Assembly: GCA_023079485.1 (NCBI GenBank)
Contig: CM041090.1
Coordinates: 2,771,180-2,835,179, forward strand
DNA length: 64,000 nucleotides
Direction of reading: 5' to 3'
Source: Archilochus colubris
Taxonomy: Eukaryota; Chordata; Aves; Apodiformes; Trochilidae
In this document: in pieces, positions 12,301 to 24,300 of the stretch
Layout: each line of letters begins with the position of its first letter
Numbering within the stretch: the stretch's first letter is position 1
Translations under genes and position numbers: made by a program
Notes under the pieces: model-generated
Database searches by the model: none
Told to the model about the DNA's origin: nothing
The model's input: the letters and a program-made list of their open reading frames with translations, nothing else

Positions 12301-15300
12301 GGCACTGCCACAGCGGAGGACGATCAGCAGGGTATGTGATCCCCTCTAATGTGAAGCTGGTTCTTTGCTGTCTATTTCCTTGGGGACCTCTAAGACCTCT
12401 CAGTGTGTGTGCAGATCTGTGTATGCAGGGAATTAGTAGGTGCATGTATGTCACTGAGGTAGGGGACACTGCTTTAATCTTTTTTTCCTTAGTTTTTGAA
12501 TAGTACATAACTGTCTGTCTTTTTTTACTCTCTTTTTCCAGTCTCTATCGGGTCAAAATGAAATAAATATGGATGAGTCTGTGACTCTGCCTCTGAACTT
12601 GCTTCCTATACAAGAGAAAATAACCATAGCAGAGGTAAGAACAAGTTTTTCTCAAAAAAACAGCCCAGCTCATGTTCACTTTGGTACATGATGAAGAGTC
12701 TTGCATGTCAGTGATTCAGTTCCTGTCAGACATGCCATGTGCTACAGTGTAATGTGTGAATTACAGTCACTCTGCAATTATGCAAAATTTTGTTTTTCTT
12801 TTGTTCCGCATGTGGTCCCAGGCATGCCTTTCAACCCTGTTCTGAGTTTAAAGTAATTTCCTCAGGACATATCAAATGCATTTATCAACATGGCATGCGA
12901 GCTAACAGTAGTGGGGATGACAATTAAAACATTTGCAAAGGGAAAGCCTGAAGCAGATGATAAACCAAAGAACATCCCATCCATATGCCTGTGGTTCAGA
13001 TACTGAGCTTTTTCAGTGACTTTCCTGGAAAACTGAGGTGTTCACCTATGAAAAGCTGAGGGGCCCTAAGCCCACCTGGCTCGGGTGGATGGTCCTCTTG
13101 TGTTCAGCCCTGTACAGTCTATTTGAACCATACTAGAGCCTGTTATATCTCTCACAACCCAGACTAGGGCTGGCAACATTCTGCCCCTGAATTGTGACAG
13201 CAAAGAGTAAAATTCAGCCTGTAGATGGAATGGGGGAGGAAGGCACAGGATTAATGACCTGAGCATGCTTACACTCTTTGTATTGCGATTTTCAGGACAG
13301 GACAATTGACTTGTACACAAAGGCAAATGAATGGTAAGTGTGTCTCCAGCAAGACCTGATCCTGTCACTGGAAGACATTTGCACCTACACAAAGCTCATT
13401 TGAAATCAACAGGGGTCCATACAGGCTGGGTTGTAAGCAGAGGTGTGTTCATCTTGCGGTTGCAGGCTTTTGTTTGCCAGGCTCTCCTTTTACAGTGCTG
13501 GAAAATTAAATCATGGGTCCCCTTTTCTTCAAGTTTCCAAGCTGTTTGTGCAGCTCTGTAAGCAGAGCTAGGTATGTGTGCACTGTTATGCCCACAGATG
13601 GAGACAGCAGCTCCACAAAGAAATTATATTTCTGTATTATACAAACAAAATAACAGCAAGGCAATGGCAGCTTTTTCCCTGCAGGGCCTGTTGGCAGCAG
13701 TTACAGACCTGCCTGGCAGGGACTACTGAAACTTGAACAGTGAATTATATGGGCAAATAAAGCCAGAAGTGTGTTGTAGGAATCTTGTTTCCATACCAGG
13801 ACCACCACGTTATATCCTGCTCTGCCTTCCCATTTGCATTCTTGTCAGCAACTACAGCAATTAGCAGAGGCCTGTTTGTGGTCTTGCTCTTTCTCAATAG
13901 TTAATTACATGATACTACCCACAAGCTGGCCTGTAACCACAGGCAAGTATGGCTGGAGCTGACAACTGTGAATAATAATACAAGAATATTTGTACCCTGG
14001 TCTCAGGACTCAGGGTATGTGTTTCAGGCCAAGAAGCCTTGACACCCGCCTGGGGTTTGACCTGTGCATTGATGAGCAGAATTTCCTGCAGAACAGGAAG
14101 AAAGTGGTTGCTGCTGCACTGAAGGAGGTTCTTCATCTAGGCGAAGATCTGCAAGACCATGAGGTGATGAGGAAAAGCATTGGTGCACAATTTTTCTCTC
14201 TCCTTTCCCTCAAGCCTGGATTTCTCCCCTCCATCTGGATGAGGAGAGAGGAGCTGTGGGAGCAGGTCCAGCACACTGTCTTCCCTGTCAGGGTCACCTC
14301 AGCCAGAGAGCTCAGCAGTCTATCTGGATGAGCAAAGTCTCTAATTCCACTTGGCTTTCAAGTAAATCATTTGAAGGGGTTTAAAACCAATGAGTTTGCT
14401 CCACAGTTCTCAAAAATCCTTCTCAAAGTGTCAGGATCTTCTTGTATACCCCACAGGTCTGCCCAGCAACTTGTGTTATTTATAACCCATGGAGGAATGT
14501 TTATTTATCTCTAATCCATGTTTTATTTTACTATCGTGTGGATGTTGCTTTTGCACCTTTGTCATGGTGCTCCAGTTAACACCCAGTGGGTACAAACCCA
14601 GCCTCTGCTCACCAACCCCCCTTACACACTGTGTGACAGGGAGGAGAAACCCACCGAAGGGCTCTTTAATCCGGACAAGAACAGGGATGTTTACACTCTG
14701 CAGCTACAGTAACAGGCAAACCCAGACAGACTCAACTGGGGAAGAAAAAGTTCCTAATTTAATCTCCCAGGAGCAGAGTAAACATGAGCAAATCTTAGTA
14801 CCTTCCCCACAGCCCTCCAATCTTCCCCATCCCCAAACTGCTTCACTCCTGCTTTCCCCTCAGCAGCAAAGGAGGTAGGGAATGGGGATTTGGTGAACAC
14901 CGTTCACCACACGGTGTTTCTGCCTCTCCTTCAGTCTCAGAAGGGAATTCTTCCCTTGCTCCAATGCAGGGTCCCTCTGAGGGGACAGAGTCCTTCAGGA
15001 ACCCCTGGGACATGAGTCCCTCCCATGGGGTGCAGTCCCTCAGGAACTGCTCCATCCCGGGCTGCCCACAGAGTCACGGCTGCTGCGGGAACAGTCACCT
15101 CCCCTGCCATGGGCTCCTCCATGGCTGCAGATCCACATCTGCCCCTCTCTGCCATCCTGCACAGGCTGCAGCTCCACATCTGCCCATCTGTGACACTTCA
15201 GGGGCTACAAATCCACATTTACCCCACTGTGCTCCTTCAGGGACTGCTCCACTGCACTCCTCCATGGCTGCAGGGGCACAGCCGCCATCTCACCATTGGC

Positions 15301-18300
15301 TGGGGTGGAACCTCTGCTCAGGCACTTCTCCCCCTCCTTCTTCACTGACCTTGGTGTCTTCTCTTTGGCCTTGCTCTTTCACTTCATCCTCTGCTCTGAG
15401 GGTCCTTTTAAAAATTATTTTTTCAGTTTTGTTTCCCTTTTCTGGAATGTGTTATTCATAGAGGCACATCCAGCTTCCCACATCTGCTGGGCTTTGGGCA
15501 AGGACAGAATTTGAGCCAGGGGAGCTTCCAGCAGCTTCTCCCAGGAGCCACCCCTGTGGCCCCCCCAATTCCTGGCAGAAACCCCTTCAGTAGCTGCAAA
15601 TCCAGGTCCATGGGTTGCAGGGCACAGCTGCCATCTCATCATGGGGTGTGGGGAAATCTTTTCTTGAGCACCTTCTCCCTCTCTTTCCTCATTGACTTTG
15701 GTGTCTTTGCTCTGGAATTCCTGTTACCTCTTCCCCCCTTCTGCTCTGCAGGTCTTTTTTTTTTCCCAGTTTTGTTTTCCCTTTTTTGAATATGTTTCTT
15801 ACAGAGTTGCATCTATCTTCCCATATTTGCTTGGCTTTGGGCAGAGGTGGGGCAGGGATTGGAACTGGGGGAGCTTTCAGCAGCTTCTCACAGGAGCCAC
15901 CCCTGTGGCCTCTCCTGCTTCCAAACACCGTGGCACTTACCCAAGACACATGGATGTGCCTTAATAACATTTATACACATATGTTTTCCATATTTTTTTA
16001 TTTTTTTTTTTTTGCTGAACAGGTGCCTATAGTGGCTGTGACCACAACAGGATGTGGGATAAGAGCACTGACTGCCATGTATGGCAGCATTTTGGGTCTT
16101 CAAAAGTTGCGTCTTCTGGATTGCATTTCCTACATCAGTGGCTCATCTGGCACAACTTGGTGAGGAGTCATTTTGATACTGTTGTTTGGATTTTGTTCTG
16201 TCAAGCAAAACTGATGCTTTGTCTAGGCTTGACATCTCTGCAAGGGTAAAAGGGGTTTGTTGAGTTATTACTTCCATCTTTGGTCTATGAAAGCCAGAGT
16301 CACCCACAAAGGTCTGTTGTGCATGACACATTTAGTGTCACTGAAATAACTTAGCCAGAACCAGAAAAGGAGACTTTATTGGAAGTCCAAACATCCTTAA
16401 TCTGATGCAAAATGATCCGTTCTGGTTATTTAATGTAGGAGAGAAACAACATAGATAGTTGTAGCTGCTTGTGTTGGATCCCAGATCAAATGATTTTTGA
16501 CTTTTGCCTTTAGACTTCCATTTCTGCTCAAAGCTCAGAGGAGAGTAACCTTAAGATAAAACACCACTTGCCCAAAGCTATGTGAAGTACTTACTGTATT
16601 TCAAAAGTGTCTTCTTCATTTCTTTTCTTTTCACTTTCCATCATGTGAACCTGGAACAGGCTGCCCAGGGGGGTCGTGGAGTCTCCTTCACTGGAGACAT
16701 TCAAAACCCGCCTGGACACGTTCCTGTGCGAAGTGCTCTAGGTGGCCCTGCTCTGGCAGGGGGGGTTGGACTAGATGATCTTTCGAGGTCCCTTCTAACC
16801 CCTAGGATTCTATGATTCTATGATTCTATGATTCTATGTTTCTTGTCTGCAGGACAATGACAAAACTGTATGAAGATGCTGAGTGGTCACGTAACGATCT
16901 TGGAGAAATAATTATCGAAGCTCGGAAGCAAGCAGCCAAGTGCAAGAAGGGGGCTTTTTCCTTAAGAAGTCTGAGAAATTATTACAGAGAGCTGAGCCAA
17001 AGGACCCAAGCAGGACATAAAACATCTTTTATTGATCTGTGGGGGCTCATGATTGAATCCATGTTAAATGATGGGGTAATGTCTACATATATCTTTTTTT
17101 TCAAAAATTTGGTGACTTGATATTTATGACCATTAACAAGAAATTAAAATCTTAGGAAGAAACACCAGGCCTATAGCACTGAACTTGGAATGTAGGTAGA
17201 AGACCACTTATATAAATACTTGGATTCAAAGCATATATCTACACTGAAGCACAAAGTATGATTGAATGTCACAGAAATGCTGGGACTGTCTCTAAGGGAA
17301 CCAGCATGCTAGTTATCTTGATAGCTGTCCAAGAAATTTTTGAGGTTCTTAGGTGCTTTTTATGGTCCCATGGGTTTATGTCTACACTGCTACAATATTT
17401 ACATAAGCTGCAGTCATACCTTGAATGCACCAGGTCTGCCCCATGTGTAGTTACTGCACTTTAGTGATGAGAAAGATCCAAAGCTCCTGAGACATCTTAG
17501 CTACAGAAATTGTGATTTTGCAGGTGCATTTCAGCTGCTTTGGATTTTATTTCTCATGGCCTCCTGTTCCTAATTTTGTTGTAATGGCATAAACAAAACT
17601 TTCAGTGTAAACTAGCAGACTGATGATGGCTGGAGGAAAAGTTATTTTATTTTAGATCCTGTAAGCTTGGTATATATTTTGTCTAGGTCAAACAGATAAA
17701 ATGAAACACGCTCATTTCATATCCTATTTCAGAATGTGCATAGCAGAATTAGCTAGGATTTAATTTAGATTAAGAATACTAAAAATCTCCATTTTATGTA
17801 TAAGATAAATTGTTAGTATTGGACAGCTCATGCATTTTTCTTGGTGCATGTGAACTTTAAACTTTGAAAAGTTAAAAAAAAATATTGTTTAGATGGGTCA
17901 TTAACATGCTGCCTTCAAGAACTTAAATGTTCAACATATGAAGTATGTGCTAACAGCTCAATTACCCAGATCTAACTGTCACTATTTTTTTTCACTTACT
18001 TATAGCAATGTAAGGTTAGAATAGCACCTGAAGTAACTCATTACTCTCATTGTATAGCGAATGTGGAACAGTGCTGCTTGTCTTAAATATTATTCTTTAT
18101 CCCATGGTTTTGTTTCCCTTTGTTATTAAAGCATATGGAAATAATTTTACAAGGAAATTCTGGAAAATTACATCCCATATTCAGACTTTATAAGCTGATG
18201 TCTATAAGGAACTAATTATCAGCTGGTTTTGTTTGGTTTATTTTTCCCTCCCATATCCAGAAATGCCATCACAGACTTTCTGATCAACGTCGATCAGTGA

Positions 18301-21300
18301 ATCGGGGTCAGAACCCACTGCCCATCTACCTTGCCCTCAATGTCAAGGACAAAGTTGCCACCAAGGATTTTAGAGGTAATGTTTCAATTCTGACAAAGAC
18401 CTATATTTTTAGCCAGGGAGACAAACCATGGGGACACTGTGAATAATGATGAATTGTTTTAAATTCTCACTGCAAGCCAGGAGAAGACCTGTTCAAAGAT
18501 GTAAAGAGTAACTGGGCAGCCACAGGTCAGACAGCAAGAGTTCAGTATTTTCTAAGACCTCCTGGTATGTAAGTGTGAGTGTTCAGATATTAACTTCAGA
18601 CTAACAATGCATTATAGATCTGTGGCACTGTCTCAGAAACACAATGAATTCTTAAGGAATGTTATTCACTGGAGTTTTGAATTTCCTTAAGGTATGTTTT
18701 TCATGGTTGATTAAAGGCAATTGAAATAGCAGACAACCACTGTTCTTGTCAACTACCCTTAAAAAACTTTCCACTAGCTAGATGAAAAGGAAGGAAAAGG
18801 AAAAGGAAAAGGAAAAGGAAAAGGAAAAGGAAAGGAAAGGAAAGGAAAGGAAAGGAAAGGAAAGGAAAGGAAAGGAAAGGAAAGGAAAGGAAAGGAAAGG
18901 AAAGGAAAGGAAAGGAAAGGAAAGGAAAGAAAGGAAAGGAAAGGAAAGGAAAGGAAAGGAAAGGAAAGGAAAGGAAAGGAAAGGAAAGGAAAGGAAAGGA
19001 AAGGAAAGGAAAGGAAAGGAAAAGGAAAAGGAAAGGAAAGGAAAAGGAAAAGGAAAAGAGAAACGAAAGGAAAGGAGAAAGGAAAGGAAAGGAGAAAGGA
19101 AAGGAAAGAGAAAAGGGAAGGAAAGGGAAAAGGGAAGGAAAGGAGAAAGGAAAGGAAAGGAGAAAGGAAAGGAAAGGGAAAAGAAAGGAAAAAGGAAAGG
19201 AAAGAAAAAAGGAAAGGAAAGGAAAGGAAAGGGAAAAGGAAAGGAAAGGGAAAAGGGAAGGAAAGGAAAAGAAGAAAAGAAAAGAAAAAAGAAAAGAAAA
19301 GAGAAAAGAAAAAAGAAAGAAGAGGAAAGGAAAGGAAAGGAAAGGAAAGGAAAGGAAAGGAAAGGAAAGGAAAGGAAAGGAAAGGAAAGGAAAGGAAAGG
19401 AAAGGAAAGGAAAGGAAAGGAAAGGAAAGGAAAGGAAAGGAAAGGAAAGGAAAGGAAAGGAAAGGAAAGGAAAGGAAAGGAAAGGAAAGGAAAGGAAAGG
19501 AAAGGAAAGGAAAAGGAAAGGAAAAGAAAAGAAGAAAGGAAAGGGAAAGGAAAGGAAAGGAAAGGAAAGGAAAAGGAAAGGAAAGAAAAGAAGGAAAGGA
19601 AAGGAAAGGAAAGGAAAGGAAAGGAAAGGAAAGGAAAGGAAAGGAAAGGAAAGGAAAGGAAAGGAAAGGAAAGGAAAGGAAAGGAAAGGAAAGGAAAGAA
19701 CAGAGCCTAATGTGCAGGCAGTGTGACAGCTGGTTCAGTGGCAGCTGTCAGCAGGGTTTGCTTAGTACAGGTGCTAAGCCAGCTTGCTTGTGAGGGCAAA
19801 GAAAAGTTTATTCCATGTCTGTTGACTTGACTGTTTTTTAGTATGGAATCTAACATTGCTGGTGTGTGTGTTGGCAGAGTGGGTGGAGTTCACCCCCTAT
19901 GAGGTGGGGTTCCTGAAGTACGGAGCCTTCATCCGTTCAGAGAATTTTGGAAGTGAGTTCTTCATGGGTCGCCTGATGAAGAAGCTCCCTGAGTCCCGGA
20001 TCTGCTTCATGCAAGGTGACTCCCCAGCCTAGGGGACAGACAAGATTTTATTAAATAGACTCATGATTCTGGAAAGTAGTCCTTAGAAACCTGTTCTGCA
20101 CGTGGCAGCAGAGGTACTGGGTCAGTCAGATGAAATCCAAGCCTGTCTCCTGAGACTCTCTCAAACGAGGTTTTATAATTTCATAGAATCATAGACTGGC
20201 AGGGCTGGAAGGGATCATTTAGTTCCAAACCCCCTGCTATGGGCAGGGACATCTACCACTAGGTTGCTCAAGGCCCCATCCAGCCTGGCCTTGAACACTT
20301 CAATGGAGGGGGCATCCACAACTTCACTGGGCAACTTGTTCCACTGTCAAGCCACCCTCAAAGTAAAGATTTTCCTCCTAATATCTAATCTAAATCTCCC
20401 CTCCTCAGGTTTTAAACCATTGCCCCTTAAAATTAAACTAAAATGACAAATATGTTGTGATGAACCCCTGCTTTTGTGATGAACCCACTATTTCTTATAG
20501 CTTAGAAAACATTTTGAAAGTTTGAAATCCATGCCACTTTGTGGAAGTTGAATGAAATGCTGAGCAGAAATTAATAGGGGAAGAAAGAGGGGAAATTGTG
20601 GAAGAAAGAGAGGAATATAATTGAAAGTATTTCTTCATCAAAGGAAAAAGGAAACAAAATGAGGAAAACGGCAATGTAAAATTAAAAAAAAAAGAACATA
20701 CCCCCAAAACTAAAAAAAACAAAACCTGTTCCAGGTAAAACGTGGCAGAAGGGGAATTGTTTTGAAATTCCTTCTGAAATAAGGTTGCCTTCTGAATCAA
20801 CTATACTATTGAAATAGATGTATGGACTTCTGCAAACAAATTGATAAAAATACTATAAAGTTAGAGAAGAGCTGCAGAAGGAGCAGAAAGCAGTTTTCAA
20901 AAGAGCTTCCTCTGTGCGTTTACCTCAGCACTACTTACAATATCTCTCCCACATCCTAGGAATGTGGAGTAGTATCTTCTCCAAAAACCTCTTGGATGCC
21001 TGGCATGCAGCTGACAATTCAGAGGACTTCTGGCACAGGTGGACCCAAGACAGAGTGACCGAAATAGGTAAATTTCAAGTAGATTTTGACTTATGGCCTC
21101 ATTCCCCCAGGGCTCTGTGACTGGAGAACTCTGCTCACATTTCTCATCTTTTGAGTTTTTCTGTCATCCTGGTGGTCTTTGCTTCAGGGTACACACTGGG
21201 AAAATCCAATTGTCTGATTTTACTGAGTAGCCAATGCTCTGCTTAAATGGTGAGATTTTTATAAGAAGGAAACTGGGAAGGGGTACATAAAGTAGTCCCT

Positions 21301-24300
21301 AAAGGATTGTGTTTAAAAGGCTTGGAAAGAACTTCTTTCTATGAAAAACTATGTCAACTATTTGTTATCCAGAGAGAAAACAGTCTTTCCATCCCAATAT
21401 CTATTCACACAATATCTTGTTCAATGCCTCCCCCTTTCAAAATCTGACTGAACTGAAAGATTTAGTAGAGGTCAAAAGAGGTCAATGTATTGGAGCTCTG
21501 TTACACCATCTGAGAGAAGCAGCTCCTTACTGAAAGATCATTCCTTGAAAATTCTCATGAGTATCTTCATGTTAAAATTCAAGCAAAGCCAGATTTCACA
21601 GTGAACAGACCTGGGTTATAAGTGGACTGTATTAAACAGAAAGATACCACAAACTCTTATATTTGGATTTATACAAATTAGTTGCAAATTTGTGTTTAAT
21701 TTGGTTGACTACACCCAAACCAAGCTAAACAAACTTTAAAAAAAAAAATTATAAAATATTTAGTTTAAAAATAAAATGTTCAATTTTTTCTACTCTTTTA
21801 AAAATAAGATTTGAATTTCACATTTAGCCTGAATGGAATCTAACAGAAGGAATCCCATCAAATGTATAAATAAAATTATTGTCCCTATTGGTTTGGTTTT
21901 TTTTTTTTTTGCTTGGAGGAGTGAATTACTTTAATGTGTACCAAAACCATGTTGTTTTATGAGAAAAATACTCCTTTAGTCATACAGGTTTTAGAAAACA
22001 AAAATAGGTTCCTATATTATTTCCAAAAAAATTAGTGAGAATTCACAGCAGACCACAGGGAAAAAATAGCACAATGCTGAGAGCTTTAAACACATGATTA
22101 TGATTGGTACAACAGAGTCACTGACCCTTTTTCCTCTTTGTGCTGAGCCTCTTCTTAGTTGTTATAATTAATTATTATTAATTATTAATTCTTATAATTC
22201 AGCTGCCATATCTCTAGAGGAAGAATCCGACTTGCCGGAGAAGCCTCACGAGATGCCCACGTGCATGTCCACCCCTACCAGCAGCATCTCCACGGCTCTT
22301 CGGGATATCCTGACGGATCGCCCTGCTGTCTCCAAGTACCACAGCTTCCTGAGGGGCTTCCAGATGCACAACGAGTACATCCAGCAGGGGCATTTCACAA
22401 AATGGAAAGGTGTGGGCAGTGCTCCTGCCTCGGTGATCGTGGGAGCTGGAGCGCGGACTAGGATGGGGTGGGGCTCTGCACACGTGGAACATCTGCTGAG
22501 CTTTTGGTGCAGTTCATGGGTTTGGAAGACAAAAAAACCCAACAAAAACATGAGTGGAGAGGCTGAAGGGAACTTCAGGATTTCTGCACCCTATCCTAAA
22601 GGAAAGGGAAAATCCTAAGTGGAGGGGCACTTGTGTTCCCTTTGCTTCCTAAGTTGACAAATGCCTTTCTGCAGCTTGCTAACAGCTCTGAATCTTTTAC
22701 CCTTTAGACACTTCCCTAGACGCCTCTCCTAATGAGCTGAGAGACAACTCAGAGCATCTGGAGATGGTGGATGCAGCTTTTTTCTTTGAAACCAGCTGCC
22801 CACCCCTTATGAGACCAGAGCGGAAAGTGGACGTCATCATACACTTAAATTACACTGGTGGATCACAGACCTTGGTGAGAAGTCTGAAAACTGTCTGCTT
22901 AGTAACAGCTTTTCCTTTGCTTTCCACAACATTCAGACAGGTGCCTGTAAAATATGGAACTTAGTGGAATTTAGTAACATGGTGTTCCCAAACCTTAGAA
23001 GAATGGAAGTTCCCAGAGGGGAAGATATCTCTATTTTTCTCCAACTATTTTTGAAATAGCTGTAAGTGCTTCACCAATGAAATACAGAACAGCACAGTTA
23101 ACTTCTGTTACAGCTATATATTAGGTTTCATAGCACAGATATACCAGGGAAAACTTTGCCTGTGGTTCAGATGCTGAATTTAATCTGAATTTTACCTAAA
23201 CATATAAGGTTTTATTTGTCTTTCTACTTTATATGTGATTTTCTAGCTGTCTAAGAACAACCTAGTGAGTGAAGAATTGTTTTGTCTTTACTTTAATCTC
23301 TTTTAATAAATACAAATTTTCTCCTTAAATAGTGGGCTTGCAGCAAGATATCAAATGCATTTACTATGTATGCAGAAATCAGCTTGGTTAAAATGGTTAT
23401 ACAGATTTTGAAAGTGATGTTCACCACATAAAAAGACAGATTTAGACTTCCAAATAAAACTTGTAGTTCTAAGATGTCACTGCAAGGCACCACAGAAAAC
23501 ACAAGGTTCACTGATTAAGGCTCTGAAACTTTTTCAAGTGGAGGAGATTCTCATGCTGTTCTTACATGCAACATTAAAAATATTTGTCTCTGTAATGTAG
23601 CTGAGAAAGAACATATTTAATAGCATAAGCTACTTTTCTTTCTTGTTCTCTGAGGTCTTTTGGAAGCAATTAATTCAGTGTTTTGTTAGATAATTTAACA
23701 GAGTTGGTTATCCACAAATGAGCTTTCTGATAAATGATTTTAGTGTTATATTTTGAGGTCTAAAATTTGTTATCTTGCAAGAACACTTTATTTCTAAAAT
23801 TTAAAGTTATAGACATCGTGAAGTTGATCTCAAAGCCTTTCTAAAGTCTATTGCAGTCAACTCACAAGTTAAACTGCTCTGCAGACAAATAATCTGACTG
23901 TGAATCTTACAGACTGGGACCACAAATTTAGGGGGTTTTATGTCTACATTTTTCTGACTTAGTTCTTTAATTAATGATGCTCTAGAACATGCTTTGAATT
24001 AATATTAATCTGTTCCTAAGTAATGTTCCCATTTTAGGGATGTGCCTTGGTACATATTTAAACCTTTTTTCCATCTTGATATTGAATGTTCTCCTTTAAG
24101 ACAGTTTCCAAACAGCTCTTCAGGCAAGAGAAAAACAGTCCCTGGGGCTACAGGTCTTGGCATTATTGCTGACTGTCCAGCACTACCAGTTTGTTATGTG
24201 CAACTTGGCTTCACTTGCATCCTGATTTTGGGTCTCTTTTCTTCATTCCTTATGCTGTTGCTGTTGGGCATCACCAGCCCCTGAAGCAGGCTGCCAGATA

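Noticed and set aside
18782..19726. 314-codon open frame, nearly all Lys, Glu and Gly
   Set aside because: It is a translation of the (GGAAA)n array; any frame of such a repeat lacks stops.
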